NCBI RefSeq assembly: GCF_020026305.1
Contig: NZ_CP075691.1
Span: 868,001-932,000 of the forward strand
Source of the DNA: Streptomyces sp. 135
GTDB lineage: Bacteria > Actinomycetota > Actinomycetes > Streptomycetales > Streptomycetaceae
Length of the DNA stretch: 64,000 bases
Direction of reading: 5' to 3'
Shown: one piece after another, positions 36,203 through 48,794 of the stretch
Numbering within the stretch: position 1 is the first letter of the stretch
Layout: each line of letters opens with the position of its first letter
Translations under genes and position numbers: made by a program
Notes under the pieces: generated by a model
What the model was told of the DNA's origin: nothing
Seen by the model: only the letters and a program-made list of their open reading frames with translations
Database searches by the model: none

Positions 36203-37085
36203 GCAGCCCTGTCCGCAGCTCGGCCAGGGTCCGCGAGAGCAGCCGTGACACGTGCATCTGCGAGATGCCGAGGGCGGCGCCGATCTCGGCCTGGGTCATC
36301 TCCTGGCCGAAGCGCATCTCGATGATGCGGCGCTCCCGCTCGCCGAGTTCGGCCAGGAGCGGCGCCAGGGCGTGGACGTGCTCGAAGACTTCGATGGCCG
36401 GGTCGGGGGCGCCCATGACGTCCGCGAGCGAGCGGCCGCTGCGGTACGTCTCGCCCTCCTCGGTCGAACCGTGCGGGGCGTCGAGGGAACCGGCCGCGTA
36501 GCCGTTGGCGGCCACGATGGCCTCCAGGGCCTGTTCCTCGGTCACCTCCAGGTCGGCCGCGAGCTCCTTGACGGTGGGCTCGCGGCCGAGCACGGAACTC
36601 AACTTCTCCTGCGACTGCGACAGTTGCGTACGGAGTTCCTGGAGCCTGCGCGGTACGTGCACGGCCCAGCTCGTGTCGCGGAAGTAGCGCTTGATCTCGC
36701 CGAGGATGCAGGGCACCGCGAACGAGACGAACTCGAAGCCGCGGCTCATGTCGAACCGGTCGATCGCCTTGATCAGTCCGACGGTCCCGACCTGCACGAT
36801 GTCCTCCAGCTGGCCGTTGCCCCGGTGGCGGAACCGGCCCGCCACGTAGTGCACCAGCGAGAGGTTCATCTCGATGAGGGTGTCGCGCGTGTACGTGTGC
36901 TCGGGTGAGCCCTCCTCCAGTGCCCCGAGCCGGTCGAAGAAGAGCTTGGACAGCTTCCGCGCGTCCTTCGGCGCGACCTCGGAGGCATCGACCCGCGGCA
37001 GCGGCGCACCTCCGTCCGAGACACCCTCGGCCTGACCGATGGCCTGCCCTATGGCCTGGTCCTCATCGATGGTCCGAACAAACAT
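36189..37085 (-). CDS. SigB/SigF/SigG-family RNA polymerase sigma factor
   Basis: A 298-residue group 3 sigma factor. Region 2 (NLSLVHYVAGRFRHRGNGQLEDIVQVGTVGLIKAIDRFD) binds core and the -10 element, region 3 includes VPRRLQELRTQLSQ, and region 4 (GERERRIIEMRFGQEMTQAEIGAALGISQMHVSRLL) reads the -35 element. Streptomyces carry many such factors, used in osmotic or oxidative stress and sporulation and controlled by RsbW/RsbV-type partner switching. The start at 37085 has GGGGAACC upstream. Its last 14 bases overlap the end of the Dps gene on the other strand. Confidence 0.95.
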   Translation of the reverse strand: MFVRTIDEDQAIGQAIGQAEGVSDGGAPLPRVDASEVAPKDARKLSKLFFDRLGALEEGSPEHTYTRDTLIEMNLSLVHYVAGRFRHRGNGQLEDIVQVGTVGLIKAIDRFDMSRGFEFVSFAVPCILGEIKRYFRDTSWAVHVPRRLQELRTQLSQSQEKLSSVLGREPTVKELAADLEVTEEQALEAIVAANGYAAGSLDAPHGSTEEGETYRSGRSLADVMGAPDPAIEVFEHVHALAPLLAELGERERRIIEMRFGQEMTQAEIGAALGISQMHVSRLLSRTLAELRTGLLTHE

Positions 37086-37118
37086 CGTCTGGTTCCCCAC
37101 AGTCTCGACGTGCACGAC

Positions 37119-38168
37119 TCAGCTCGCGGTGACCGCGAAGACGGTTCCCTCGCGGTCCGCCAGCACGGCCTCCCGCCGAGGCCCGAGCCCTCTCGGCGCT
37201 GAGACGACGCCTCCGCCCCACCGCACGGCCGCGGCGGCGGCCGAGTCGACGTCGCCGACCCGGAAGGACGTGTGCCAGCGGTAGCGCCCCTCGGCACCGG
37301 GCGCCGGCCCGTCCACGAGCGCGGCGACCGCGTGCCGCCCGTCCCGCACCACGATCCGATCGTCCACGTACTCCACGGAGCAGCTCTCGCAGGGCTCGCC
37401 CGCCCAGCCCAGCACGCCGCCGTAGAAGAGGGCCGCGGCGAAGATGTCCCGGGTGTACAGCTCCAGGCGGCCGACCGGGCCCTGTCCCACCGCCCAGTGG
37501 TCGTCGGGAGCGTGGTGGCGCAGCCCGAAGACCGCGCCCTCCGGTCCCGCCGCGACGGCGGCCCGCCCCGTCCGGGTGGAGAGCGGCCCGACCGCCACGG
37601 TGGCACCGCGCTCGCGGAGGCGGCCCACCGCGGCGTCCACGTCGTCGACGGCGAAGTACGGTATCCAGCCCACGTCGGGCCCGGCGCCGGCGCTCTGGCT
37701 GATGGTTCCGACCGGCGCCCCGGCCTTCAGCATCAGGGAACGCGTCCGGCCCGGCGAGCCGATCAGCGGCACACGGCACCAGCCCAGGACCCGGCCGTAG
37801 AACTCCTCGGCGGCGCGCAGGTCCCGCACCGCGAGGCTCAGCCGGCACGGCGCGCCGCGACCCTCGCGGGAACTGCCCGGCGGTGCGTTCACGTCCGGCC
37901 GCGCGGAGGGCCGCCCGGCAGGCTCGGACAGGCGCGGCTGCGGCCCGCCGGACGGCGCGGGGGTAGGCGATCCGCTGGCGGCCCCGGTTGCCACGGGCCA
38001 CCGGCCGCCGGGCCGCACGAGGCGGAACTTCCTGTTCTCGTGGGGCGTCCCGCGGCCGGTCCACGCGGGCCGCCAGGCCTGGGCGGGCCGGTCTCCCGCG
38101 CGTCGCGCCGGTACCTCCTCCGCGGCCTTGCGCTCGCTCCCGCTGCTCACACCGATGTCCCTTGGCAC
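37119..38168 (-). CDS. Tandem VOC (glyoxalase-fold) protein
   Basis: A 349-residue protein with two vicinal-oxygen-chelate modules after a 105-residue Pro/Gly/Arg-rich, probably disordered head. Module 1 starts at CRLSLAVRDLRAAEEFYGRVLGW, module 2 at GRLELYTRDIFAAALFYGGVLGW. The metal-ligand His/Glu residues of true glyoxalases are only partly present, so it may be a binding or resistance protein rather than an enzyme. GTG38168 has GAGGAGAAGG 5 bases ahead. A second protein of the same layout is at 51824-52702. It lies just upstream of the sigma gene (33 bases), so both could share transcription. Confidence 0.85.
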   Translation of the reverse strand: MPRDIGVSSGSERKAAEEVPARRAGDRPAQAWRPAWTGRGTPHENRKFRLVRPGGRWPVATGAASGSPTPAPSGGPQPRLSEPAGRPSARPDVNAPPGSSREGRGAPCRLSLAVRDLRAAEEFYGRVLGWCRVPLIGSPGRTRSLMLKAGAPVGTISQSAGAGPDVGWIPYFAVDDVDAAVGRLRERGATVAVGPLSTRTGRAAVAAGPEGAVFGLRHHAPDDHWAVGQGPVGRLELYTRDIFAAALFYGGVLGWAGEPCESCSVEYVDDRIVVRDGRHAVAALVDGPAPGAEGRYRWHTSFRVGDVDSAAAAAVRWGGGVVSAPRGLGPRREAVLADREGTVFAVTAS

Positions 38169-38357
38169 AGCCTTCTCCTCAGCCGGTTCCTGCGGTCTGC
38201 CCGTGTGATTCCGCAGCCGGAAGCCCGCGTACCGGGACCTTTCTCACTCCCGGCAGGGACCAAGGCCACTTCGCGCTCGGACCTCAGGGCCCGCGGCCGG
38301 GAACTCGGGCAGGATCCCGGGCCCGCTGTGAGACTGCCTGTGAGGTGGTGATCACAG

Positions 38358-39557
38358 ATGTCGACCCAACCCAGGGTGCCCGGTCCCGGGGAGCAGTTAC
38401 TCGAACAACTGCTCGCGGCGGCACATGCGGCGACGCCGGTGGAGCTGCCCGCCGTGGTGCAGTAGTTCGCCGACGCCTACGGGCGGGACCGCATCGACGT
38501 CTTTCTGGTGGACCTCCAGCAGCGGTATCTGGTGCCGCTGTCCGAGGGGCCGCCGGCCCTCGCGGTGGACACGACCGTGGCCGGTTCGGCCTACCGGGCC
38601 CACGAGCTGCGTCTGGAGGAGCTGTCACACGGGCGGATCACCATCTGGCTCCCGCTGATCGACGGCGTCGAGCGGCTCGGCGTCATCGGAGCCACGGCCC
38701 CGGGGATCGACGGGGTGCTGCTGCGGCGCTGCCGCACGCTCGCCTCCATCCTGGCCATGGTGATCACCTCGAAGCGCGCCTCCAGCGACACTTTCGCGCG
38801 CCTGACGCGGGCCGAGACGATGAGGCTGCCCGCCGAGATGCTCCGGGCGTTCCTGCCGCCGCGCACGATCGGCAACTCCGCCGTCATCTCGACCGCCGTA
38901 CTCGAACCCGCGTACGACATCGGCGGCGATGCCTTCGACCACTCCCTGACCACCTCCACCCTGCACGTGGCGATCTTCGACGCAATGGGCCACAGCCTCC
39001 TGTCCGGCCTGACGACCGCCGTGGCCATGGCCGGCTGCCGCAACGCCCGGCGGGCCAAGGTCGAGCTGCCGGAACTCGTCGACAACGTCCAGTACGCGCT
39101 GGCCCAGTGGCTGCCGGAGCAGTTCTGCACGGGCATCCTGGCCCAGCTGGACCTGGCGGGAGGGGTGCTGCGGTGGTGCAACTGCGGTCACCCGGCGCCC
39201 CTGCTGATCCGCGACCACCGCGTCCTCGACCGGGCCCTGGAGCGGACCCCGCAGCCGCCCCTCGGGACGCCCGCCATGCTGGCCGACGCCAGGTGGGAGG
39301 TGCACGAGGAGGCGCTCCAGCCGGGCGACCGCGTGCTCATGTACACCGACGGCGTGACGGAGCTGCGTACCGGCGGCGGCGCCGAATTCGGCCTGGAGCG
39401 TTTCACCGACAGCATCATCCGCGCCACGGCCGCAGGCGAATCGGCTCCGGAGGCGCTGCGCCAGCTCATCCACTCCATCCTCGACCGGCAGGACAACCAG
39501 CTGCGGGACGACGCGACGCTGCTGCTGCTCGAATGGCTGCCGCCGGGCTCCCGGTGA
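38358..39557 (+). pseudogene. PP2C/SpoIIE-type phosphatase interrupted by TAG
   Basis: From ATG38358 the frame reads a helical lead (GEQLLEQLLAAAHAATPVELPAVVQ), meets TAG at codon 36 (38463-38465), and continues in the same frame as FADAYGRDRIDVFLVDLQQRYLVPL. A GAF-like region follows, then a SpoIIE phosphatase domain: EPAYDIGGDAFD, FDAMGHSLLSG, CNCGHPAPLL and LMYTDGVTE motifs. Metal-binding Asp residues are kept, so a shortened protein from GTG38508 might be active, but that start has no ribosome site. Such phosphatases dephosphorylate anti-sigma antagonists. One base change (a Glu or Gln codon to TAG) would explain the break. Confidence 0.75.
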
Positions 39558-39673
39558 CCCGTTGCCGCGCCGACGGGGGCCACTCCCCCGCGTGCCGGAA
39601 CGTATGTTCTGGATCAGGGTGGATACACGGCATGACAACGGCACCCCGCCGCGCGTGAAGGAGTGCGAACACC

Positions 39674-40177
39674 ATGGACGACGACGGCGTCATGGGCGAC
39701 GAGGTCTACCAGCCCGATGCGGACGAGATCCGTGAGGACGCGGGCATCCTCGACGCCGAGGACACGCTCAGCGACCGCGCGTCGGACCCCTACGACGAGG
39801 GCTGGTCGCCTCCTGAGCGCCCCCTCGGGGTCGAGCACACCGGGACGACCGCCGAGGAGCAGCGCGAGGGCGAGAGTCTCGACGAGCGGCTCTCCGAGGA
39901 GGTGCCCGACCCCGCGCTCCAGGTCCCCGGCCCGGCCGAGTACGACGACGGCATCGGCGACACGGTGGGCACCGACGGGGAGCCGATCGAGGAGGCGCAG
40001 GTGGGAGACGTCCGCGCCGGGCGCCTTTTCGCCCCGGACGAGGGCGCGGGCGAGGATCCGGAGGACGTCGCCCAGCAGGACATGATCGGTGAGGACATGG
40101 GCGTCGACGGCGGGGCGGCCTCCGCCGAGGAGGCGGCGGTGCACATCATGTCCGACTTCGGGGAGCCGGACGTCTGA
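39674..40177 (+). CDS. DUF5709 domain protein
   Basis: A 167-residue very acidic protein, rich in Asp, Glu and Gly, without hydrophobic segments. The family pattern is clear in VYQPDADEIREDAGILDAEDTLSDR, YDEGWSPPERP, and ESLDERLSEEVPD, ending in AAVHIMSD. The start at 39674 has GAAGGAG 10 bases upstream. Members are common in Streptomyces, function unknown; acidic stress-inducible proteins like this are sometimes under SigB control. It follows the broken phosphatase gene and is probably transcribed alone. Confidence 0.85.
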   Translation: MDDDGVMGDEVYQPDADEIREDAGILDAEDTLSDRASDPYDEGWSPPERPLGVEHTGTTAEEQREGESLDERLSEEVPDPALQVPGPAEYDDGIGDTVGTDGEPIEEAQVGDVRAGRLFAPDEGAGEDPEDVAQQDMIGEDMGVDGGAASAEEAAVHIMSDFGEPDV

Positions 40178-40292
40178 CGGTCCCCGCGCGGCGGTCACCG
40201 GGAGAGACGTATGTCGGTCCAGTCGAAAAGTGACGACTTGTCATAACTTGTGGCAGATCCCGTTCTTCTGGCTCCCCTCCCCTGGAGATCGC

Positions 40293-40697
40293 ATGAACCC
40301 CGCCCTGACCCGTGCCGTCACTCTCGGCGCCGGCCTGCTGCTGATGACCTCCCCCCTCGCCGCGGCGTCCGCGCTCGCCGGCACCTCCGACAGCAAGCCG
40401 GGCCCGGCCGGCCAGCCGGCCCCGCGGCCCACGCTCACCGCGAAGACCACGGTGGACTCCGTCAAGGCGTGGCAGCAGTTCCGCGTGATCGGAACCGCCA
40501 CGCGCCTGCCCGCGGGGACGCGCGTGACGCTCCAGCAGCTCCAGCACAAGCAGTGGGTGGACCTGCCCGTCCAGATGGGCACCACCCGCGCCCATTCGTA
40601 CAACCTGCGCGTCAAGCTGGGGCTCAAGGGCCTCAACAAGATGCGCATCGCCGGTGGCGGCGTCGTCTCCAACACCGTCCACGTCACCGTCCGCTGA
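40293..40697 (+). CDS. Small secreted protein
   Basis: A 134-residue exported protein. ATG40293 after GGAG opens a signal peptide (NPALTRAVTLGAGLLLMTSPLAA) with cleavage near ALAG. The mature part, about 105 residues, forms one predicted beta-sandwich of the immunoglobulin-like kind: TLTAKTTVDSVKAWQQFRVIGTA, VTLQQLQHKQWVDLPVQM, YNLRVKLGLKGLNKMRI and NTVHVTVR. No Cys and no catalytic motif. Convergent with glgB. Likely a cell-wall or extracellular structural protein; function unknown. Confidence 0.75.
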   Translation: MNPALTRAVTLGAGLLLMTSPLAAASALAGTSDSKPGPAGQPAPRPTLTAKTTVDSVKAWQQFRVIGTATRLPAGTRVTLQQLQHKQWVDLPVQMGTTRAHSYNLRVKLGLKGLNKMRIAGGGVVSNTVHVTVR

Positions 40698-40728
40698 CAC
40701 GCGCCCCTCGGTCGGCAGCCGCCTGCCG

Positions 40729-42975
40729 TCACTCCGGCCGCAGCCACACCGTGGCGAGCGGCGGCAGGGTGACGCGCAGGCGGGCCGGACGGCCGTGGGC
40801 GCCTTCCTGTTCGGGCTTCAGCGGGTCGGCGTTGCGGATGTCCCCGCCGCCGTAGCGGGCCGCGTCGGTGTTGAGCACCTCCTGCCAGGCGTGGGGCTCC
40901 TCCGGGACACCCAGTACGTAGTCGCGGCGGACCACCGGGGAGAAGTTGCACACCGCCAGCAGCGGGCTGCCGTCCTCGGCGTGGCGCAGGAAGGCGAGGA
41001 CGTTGTCCTGGGCCGCGTCCGTCACGATCCACGAGAACCCGGCCGGCGACGTGTCCTGCTCCCACAGGGCGGGGGTGGCCCGGTAGTGGTGGTTGAGGTC
41101 CCGCACCAGCAGCTGCACGCCGTGGTGGTCCGGCCGCGCCGGATAAGCCGGGTCCAACAGCCACCAGTCGAGTCCGCTCTCCTGCGACCACTCGCCGCCC
41201 TGCGCGAACTCCTGCCCCATGAAGAGGAGTTGCTTGCCGGGGTGGGCCCACATGAAGCCCAGGTAGGCGCGGTGGTTGGCACGCCGCTGCCACCAGTCGC
41301 CGGGCATCTTGGAGACCAGCGACTGCTTTCCGTGGACCACTTCGTCGTGCGAGAGGGGCAGGACGTAGTTCTCGCTGTAGGCGTACACCATCGAGAACGT
41401 CATCTCGTTGTGGTGGTACTCGCGGTACACCGGGTCGCGGCTGATGTACTCCAGTGAATCGTGCGACCAGCCCATGTTCCACTTCAGGCCGAAGCCGAGG
41501 CCGCCGAAGCCGTCCGGTCCTGTGTGGTGGGTGGCCCGCGTGACCCCGTTCCAGGCCGTGGACTCCTCGGCGATGGTGACGACGCCGGGGTTGCGGCGGT
41601 AGACCGTCGCGTTCATCTCCTGGAGGAAGGCGACCGCGTCCAGGTTCTCCCGGCCCCCGGACTCGTTCGGGGCCCACTGGCCGTCCTCGCGTGAGTAGTC
41701 GAGGTAGAGCATCGACGCCACGGCGTCCACCCGGAGCCCGTCGACGTGGAACTCCTCGCACCAGTAACTCGCGTTGGCGACCAGGAAGTTGCGCACTTCC
41801 TTGCGCCCGTAGTCGAAGATGAGGGTGCCCCAGTCGGGGTGTTCGGCGCGCCTGCGGTCCTGTGGCTCGTACAGGTGCTCCCCGTCGAACGCCGCGAGCG
41901 CCCAGTCGTCCTTCGGGAAATGGGCGGGCACCCAGTCCAGGATGACGCCGATGCCCGCCTGGTGCAGCGTGTCGACCAGGTACCGGAAGTCGTCCGGCGT
42001 GCCCATGCGGGACGTCGGGGCGTAGAAGCCGGTGACCTGGTAGCCCCAGGAGCCGCTGAAGGGGTGCTCGGCCACCGGCATGAACTCGACGTGGGTGAAG
42101 CCCGTCTTCGTGACGTACTCCGTGAGCTGCTCGGCGAGTTGACGATACGTCAGGCCCGGTCGCCAGGACGCCAGATGGACCTCGTACACCGAGAGGGGGG
42201 TACGGGTCACCGGGCGCTCGGCACGCCGCGTCATCCACGCGTCGTCGCCCCACGTGTACGACGACCGCGTGACCACCGAGGCGGTGTCCGGCGGGACTTC
42301 GGCGCGGCGGGCCATCGGGTCCGCGCGCAGGGTGTGCGAGCCGTCGGCGCGCGCGATGTCGAACTTGTAGAGGGTTCCTTCGTCGAGCCCCGGGACGAAC
42401 AGCTCCCACACGCCGGTCGCGCCGAGCGAGCGCATCGGGTGGGCGGAGCCGTCCCAGCAGGAGAAGTCGCCGCAGACCCGCACGCCCAGCGCGTTGGGCG
42501 CCCACACGGTGAACCGGGTCCCGGACACCCCCTGGTGGGTCATGGGGTGAGCGCCCAGGGCCTTCCACAGTTCCTCGTGCCGGCCCTCGCCGATCAGGTG
42601 GAGGTCGAGTTCGCCGAGCGCGGGCAGGAAGCGGTAGGGGTCCTCGTACTCGTGCACGGCGTCCGGGCCGTCGTAGGCCACGCGCAGCCGGTACGCGGGG
42701 ATCGAGTCGAGTGGCAGCACACCGGAGAAGAGGCCCTCGCCCATGTCGGTCAGGGGCACCTCCCGCTCCTCGATGAGGAGGGTCACCGCCCGCGCGTACG
42801 GGCGCAGGGTCCGGAAGGCGACGCCGCCGGGCACCGGGTGCGCGCCCAGCAGGGCGTGCGGGTCGTGGTGGGTGCCCGACAGCAGGCGCCGTCGGTCCTC
42901 CGCGTCGAGCGGGGCCTCGGGGACGCGGCCGGTGCCGGTCGCGTGCACGGGAGCGGGAGTTGCGGTGATGTCCAC
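40729..42975 (-). CDS. glgB: 1,4-alpha-glucan branching enzyme
   Basis: A 748-residue GH13 enzyme that cuts an alpha-1,4 glucan and rejoins the piece by alpha-1,6 linkage. An N-terminal GlgB extension ([13 protein letters not shown]) and a CBM48 domain ([18 protein letters not shown]) precede the barrel with [14 protein letters not shown] (nucleophile Asp), the acid Glu in TIAEEST, and [12 protein letters not shown]42975 lies 4 bases after the maltokinase stop, behind AGAGGAGAGC. Last gene of the glgE-treS-mak-glgB operon, making the branched product whose non-reducing ends GlgE extends. Confidence 0.96.
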   Translation of the reverse strand: MDITATPAPVHATGTGRVPEAPLDAEDRRRLLSGTHHDPHALLGAHPVPGGVAFRTLRPYARAVTLLIEEREVPLTDMGEGLFSGVLPLDSIPAYRLRVAYDGPDAVHEYEDPYRFLPALGELDLHLIGEGRHEELWKALGAHPMTHQGVSGTRFTVWAPNALGVRVCGDFSCWDGSAHPMRSLGATGVWELFVPGLDEGTLYKFDIARADGSHTLRADPMARRAEVPPDTASVVTRSSYTWGDDAWMTRRAERPVTRTPLSVYEVHLASWRPGLTYRQLAEQLTEYVTKTGFTHVEFMPVAEHPFSGSWGYQVTGFYAPTSRMGTPDDFRYLVDTLHQAGIGVILDWVPAHFPKDDWALAAFDGEHLYEPQDRRRAEHPDWGTLIFDYGRKEVRNFLVANASYWCEEFHVDGLRVDAVASMLYLDYSREDGQWAPNESGGRENLDAVAFLQEMNATVYRRNPGVVTIAEESTAWNGVTRATHHTGPDGFGGLGFGLKWNMGWSHDSLEYISRDPVYREYHHNEMTFSMVYAYSENYVLPLSHDEVVHGKQSLVSKMPGDWWQRRANHRAYLGFMWAHPGKQLLFMGQEFAQGGEWSQESGLDWWLLDPAYPARPDHHGVQLLVRDLNHHYRATPALWEQDTSPAGFSWIVTDAAQDNVLAFLRHAEDGSPLLAVCNFSPVVRRDYVLGVPEEPHAWQEVLNTDAARYGGGDIRNADPLKPEQEGAHGRPARLRVTLPPLATVWLRPE

Positions 42976-42979
42976 TGTT

Positions 42980-44320
42980 TCAGCTCTCCTCTGCGAGGCG
43001 GGCGATCGCCGCCATGGGGACGGCCAGCCAGTCGGGGCGGTGCCGGGCCTCGTACAGCGCCTCGTACACCGCTCGGTCCGTCTCGTAGGCCCGTAGGAGC
43101 TCGGGTTCCGCGCGCGGGTCCCACGTCGACTCGGCCGCGTACCCGGCGCAGTAGGCCTCCCGGCACCGCCGCACCCACTCGGAGCGCCACGGGGGGCGGG
43201 AGTGGGCCGCGTAGTCGAAGGAACGGAGCATCCCCGCGATGTCGCGTATGGGGGCCTGTACGCGCCGGCGCTCGTCGAGGGGCCGGGCCGGTTCACCCTC
43301 GAAGTCGATGATGAACCAGCGGTCACCGGCCCTGAGCACCTGTCCGAGGTGCAGGTCACCGTGGATGCGCTGGGCCTGGCGGCCCTGGCCGCGGGCCGCG
43401 ACGGCGGCGTACGCGGCCTTCAGACGCGACACGTAGGGAACGAGCTCCGGCATCTGGCGGGCGGCGGTCTCCAGGCGCCCGGTCATGGCGGCGGCGAGCC
43501 GGCTGCAGCCGTAGGGGTCCGGTGGCCCCGACCCGAGGGCCTGGGCGAGGGCGAGGTGCACCTCGGCGGTGGCGCGCCCCAGTTCATAGGACTCGGCGGC
43601 GAACTCCTCGCCCCGGCTGAGGGATTGCAGAGCCAGGGTCCAGCCGTCCGTCGCCTCGGGCAGGAAGGGCTGGAGCACGCCGAGCGTCGCCTTGTGCGGC
43701 TCGGTGGTCCAGAACCAGGCCACGGGAGCGGGTACGCGGGCGCAGTCGCCGCGGGCCAGGGCCCACGGCACCTCCAGGTCCGGGTTGATGCCGTACTGGA
43801 CGCGCCGGAACAGCTTGAGGATGAAGGAATCGCCGTACACCAGCGAGGTGTTGGACTGCTCCCCGTCGAGCAGCCGGGGCGGCAGCCCCTCGGGCACCAT
43901 GGTCCGCGCGTCCCGTTCGAAGCGCAGGGGGCCCATCTCGCCCGGCCTGCGCAGGCGTTCGAGGAGCAGCCCCGCCGACCAGGGGTCAAGGAGGGCGTCG
44001 TACACGGTGAGGCCCGCGAGCGGCCCCGCGTCGGGGCGCCCGATGACGGCGTGGTGGAGCCGGGACGGCAGGTGTTCGCGCACGCCGAGGATCAGTTGGT
44101 AGCAGTCCTCGGGCGGTCCCACGGGGCCCGAGCGGACCAGCAGATGCAGACAGCCCGGGTGCAGCTCGGTCATGGAGAGCACGGCCAGATCGATGACGGG
44201 CCGGCCCTTTCCCGCGAACCAGCGCTGCCGCGGCAGCCAGTCACGAAGCAGCCCCGCCAATGAGGTCAGCAGCCGAGGAGGACTGAGGCTGCCGGGCGAC
44301 TGTGATGCGGTCTTCAGCAT
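42980..44320 (-). CDS. mak: Maltokinase
   Basis: A 446-residue kinase of the eukaryotic-kinase-like fold that phosphorylates maltose with ATP to maltose 1-phosphate, the donor for GlgE. The N-terminal [13 protein letters not shown] segment is the Mak cap signature; [18 protein letters not shown] carries the ATP-site lysine; catalytic H320-G-D322-L-H-L-G and D339-F-E-G-E-P are intact. Known also as Pep2. Sits 13 bases after treS and 4 before glgB. In mycobacteria it binds TreS to channel maltose; the same complex is plausible here. Confidence 0.95.
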   Translation of the reverse strand: MLKTASQSPGSLSPPRLLTSLAGLLRDWLPRQRWFAGKGRPVIDLAVLSMTELHPGCLHLLVRSGPVGPPEDCYQLILGVREHLPSRLHHAVIGRPDAGPLAGLTVYDALLDPWSAGLLLERLRRPGEMGPLRFERDARTMVPEGLPPRLLDGEQSNTSLVYGDSFILKLFRRVQYGINPDLEVPWALARGDCARVPAPVAWFWTTEPHKATLGVLQPFLPEATDGWTLALQSLSRGEEFAAESYELGRATAEVHLALAQALGSGPPDPYGCSRLAAAMTGRLETAARQMPELVPYVSRLKAAYAAVAARGQGRQAQRIHGDLHLGQVLRAGDRWFIIDFEGEPARPLDERRRVQAPIRDIAGMLRSFDYAAHSRPPWRSEWVRRCREAYCAGYAAESTWDPRAEPELLRAYETDRAVYEALYEARHRPDWLAVPMAAIARLAEES

Positions 44321-44333
44321 GCGACACGTCCCT

Positions 44334-46057
<1,724 letters not shown>

Positions 46058-46061
<4 letters not shown>

Positions 46062-48193
46062 GATGTGGGTGACCCTCCGTTCTCCCCCGGCTCAGGCCGG
46101 ACCAGCACGTGCGCGCCGCCCGGACGGAGACGCACGTAGTTGGCGCTGCCCCAGTGGTAGGTCTCGCCGCCCAGTTCGTCGCGCACCGGTACGCTCTCGT
46201 GCCAGTCGAGGCCGAGCCGCGGCATGTCCAGGGAGACGGTGCCCTCCTGGGTGTGGTGGGGGTCGAGGTTGGCGACCACCAGGACCAGGTCGTCGCCGTC
46301 GCGCTTGCTGTAGACGATGAGCGCGTCGTTGTCGGCCCGGTGGAAGTGGAGATTCCGCAGCAGGTGCAGGGCGCGGTGGCGGCGTCGTACCGCGTTGAGC
46401 GTGGTGATGAGGGGCGCGATGGTGCGCCCCTCCCGCTCGGCCGCCTGCCAGTCGCGCGGGCGCAGTTCGTACTTCTCCGAGTTCAGGTACTCCTCGCTGC
46501 CGGGCCGCACGGCGGTGTTCTCGCACAGCTCGAAGCCGCTGTAGAGACCCCAGGTCGGGGAGAGCGTCGCGGCGAGGACCGCGCGCACCTCGAAGGCCGG
46601 ACGCCCGCCCTCCTGGAGGTATCCGGGGAGGATGTCAGGGGTGTTCACGAAGAGGTTCGGTCGCAGGTACGCGGCCGTCCCGACGGAGAGGTCCGTCAGG
46701 CACTCGGTGATCTCCTGCTTGGTGTTGCGCCAGGTGAAGTACGTGTACGACTGCTGGAAACCGACGCGGGCCAGCGCCCGCATGACCTCGGGGCGGGTGA
46801 AGGCCTCGGCGAGGAAGATGACGTCCGGGTCGGTTCCGTTGATCCGCGCGATCACCTCCTCCCAGAACACCACCGGCTTGGTGTGCGGATTGTCGACACG
46901 GAAGATCCGCACGCCGTGCCCCATCCAGAACCGCAGCAGCCGCTCCGTCTCCGCCACAAGGCCCGGCAGGTCCGTGTCGAAGGCGATCGGATAGATGTCC
47001 TGGTACTTCTTCGGCGGATTCTCCGCGTACGCGATGGAACCGTCCGCCCGCTGCCGGAACCACTCCGGATGCTTGTCCACCCACGGATGGTCCGGCGAGC
47101 ACTGCAACGCGAAGTCCAGCGCCACCTCCATGCCCAGCCCCTGGGCACGCCGCACGAAGGCGTCGAAGTCGTCCAGCGTCCCGAGGTCCGGGTGGACGGC
47201 GTCGTGCCCGCCCTCCGGCGAACCGATCGCCCACGGCACGCCCACGTCGTGCGGGCCGGGGGAGAGGGAGTTGTTCGGGCCCTTGCGGTGGGTGGTGCCG
47301 ATCGGGTGGACCGGCGGCAGATACACCACGTCGAAACCCATGTCCGCCACGGCCGGCAACCGCTCGGCGGCCGTGCGGAACGTCCCCGGGACCGGCGGCT
47401 CGCCCGCACGGACCACCGCGCCCTCCGAGCGCGGGAAGAACTCGTACCACGACCCGAACAGCGCCCGCTTCCGCTCCACGAGCAGGGGCAGGGCGTCCGA
47501 ACGGGTGACGCGTTCCCGTAGGGGATGCCGCGCGAGGACGGCGCCCGTCTCCGGTGTGAGGGCCGCCGTCAGGCGGTCGGCCGACGGGCGCACTTCGTCC
47601 CGCAGCGCCTCGGCGGCGGCTCGCAGCGTCCGGCGGTCCGTGCCGTCCGGCACTCCGTCCGCGGCACGCTCGAACAGCAACGCCCCTTCTTCGAGGGTCA
47701 CTTCGGTGTCGATACCGGCCGGGATCTTGACCTCGGCGGTCCTGCGCCACCCGGTCACCGGATCAGCCCATGCCTCCACGGCGTACGTCCAGCGGCCCTC
47801 CGCGTCCGGGGTGACGCCCGCGCCCCAGCGGTCGCTGCCGGGGGACAGTTCGCGCATGGGGGTCCAGGGGCCGCTTCGTCCGTCGGGGCCGAGCAGCACG
47901 ACGTTGGCACCGACCGCTTCCTGCCCCTCGCCGAAGAGCGTGGCCGTGACCTGGAAGGTCTCCCCCGGCACCGCCTTCACCGGGCGCCGGCCGCAGTCGA
48001 GCACCGGGCGGACGTCGAGGATCGGCACCGTGAGGACTGGCGCGGGACGGGAGACCGGCTCCCGCACCACTGATGAACGCACCTCCCCTGAGCGCACCTC
48101 CCCTGAGCGCGCCTCCGATGAACGCACCTCCGACGGACGCAGCGCCGAAGAGCGCGCCGACGCGGCCGGGCTCGAGTGCGGGCCTGTGGTCAT
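46058..48193 (-). CDS. glgE: Alpha-1,4-glucan:maltose-1-phosphate maltosyltransferase
   Basis: A 711-residue GH13_3 enzyme that adds maltosyl units from maltose 1-phosphate to alpha-glucan. The N-terminal beta domain ([19 protein letters not shown]) is preceded by a 55-residue Ser/Arg/Glu-rich leader carrying a 15-base repeat. The barrel has [10 protein letters not shown], the nucleophile Asp in [11 protein letters not shown] and the acid Glu in [10 protein letters not shown]. The start at 48193 has GAGGAGAG upstream, yet the frame stays open upstream into a DUF5133 reading. First gene of the operon proper, overlapping treS by 4 bases. Confidence 0.95.
48071..48145. repeat. Five 15-bp tandem units inside the glgE 5' end
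   Basis: Units start at 48071, 48086, 48101, 48116 and 48131. On the coding strand each encodes a five-residue element related to S-E-V-R-S ([25 protein letters not shown]). Being a multiple of three, gain or loss of units would change only the length of the disordered N-terminal leader of GlgE. Confidence 0.75.
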
Positions 48194-48490
48194 CGCTCTC
48201 TCCTCTGCCACGCTCGGACGTACGGGTCGAAGACGACTTCCGTGCACCACCGTCGACTTCACGCCGGGCGCCTTCTGCTGCCGTCGCGCCGGCCGCAGGC
48301 CGAGGTAGTGCTCGGCCGCGTCGGCGGCGGTCCGTGCGGTGAGCTCACCCATCAGCACGCACAGGGTGTACGCGGTGTTCTCGAAGTGCGTCCGCACGGC
48401 GCGGTCCGCCGGGTCCGCGAGCAACAGCCGCTCCCATGCCCGGTATTGGTCAAGATGCCGCGCGACCTCAGCTTTCGTAGGCAGCAGCAT
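48194..48490 (-). CDS. DUF5133-like small protein, in frame with glgE
   Basis: From ATG48490 the frame reads LLPTKAEVARHLDQYRAWERLL, then FENTAYTLCVLMGELTARTAADAAEHYLGLR, the whole of a DUF5133 protein, normally an independent gene of about 80 residues. No stop codon follows: the frame passes through QKAPGVKSTVV and runs straight into glgE at 48193, so the product would be a DUF5133-GlgE fusion of about 810 residues unless ribosomes restart. Function of DUF5133 is unknown. The given right end is the start codon; the left end is simply where glgE begins. Confidence 0.6.
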
Positions 48491-48794
48491 CACGCTGGTC
48501 ACCTTCTCGTTCTCCGGACGCGCGCACGGCGCACCTGGCTGGTGCCGGGCCGTGGCGCACGTAGAGGAATGGGCGCGTTTCGCCGGTCAAGCTTCCCGAC
48601 CCATGGTGCACGTGTGACCACGCAGCGTCCTGTTGGATCTTCAACGACCAGGTCTGACCTGCTCCTGTTGCGCGAATGGAGCAGCGCTCTCACCCTGGGA
48701 CTACTCAGAAGCGATCACTGCTCACGCTTCGTGCTCGGGGCTCGGCTCACAGAGCCGATGAAGACCGGGGCTTCGCTGAGAGGAGCCAAGCGCG
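48491..48794. other. Divergent control region of the glgE locus
   Basis: About 300 bases lie between the DUF5133-glgE start and the RsbW-like gene. No protein-like frame. It should contain promoters for both directions. A GAGAGGAGC ribosome site is at 48778-48786. A short inverted repeat, CAGGTC-TGACCTG (48649-48660), is visible but its role is unknown. Confidence 0.4.
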
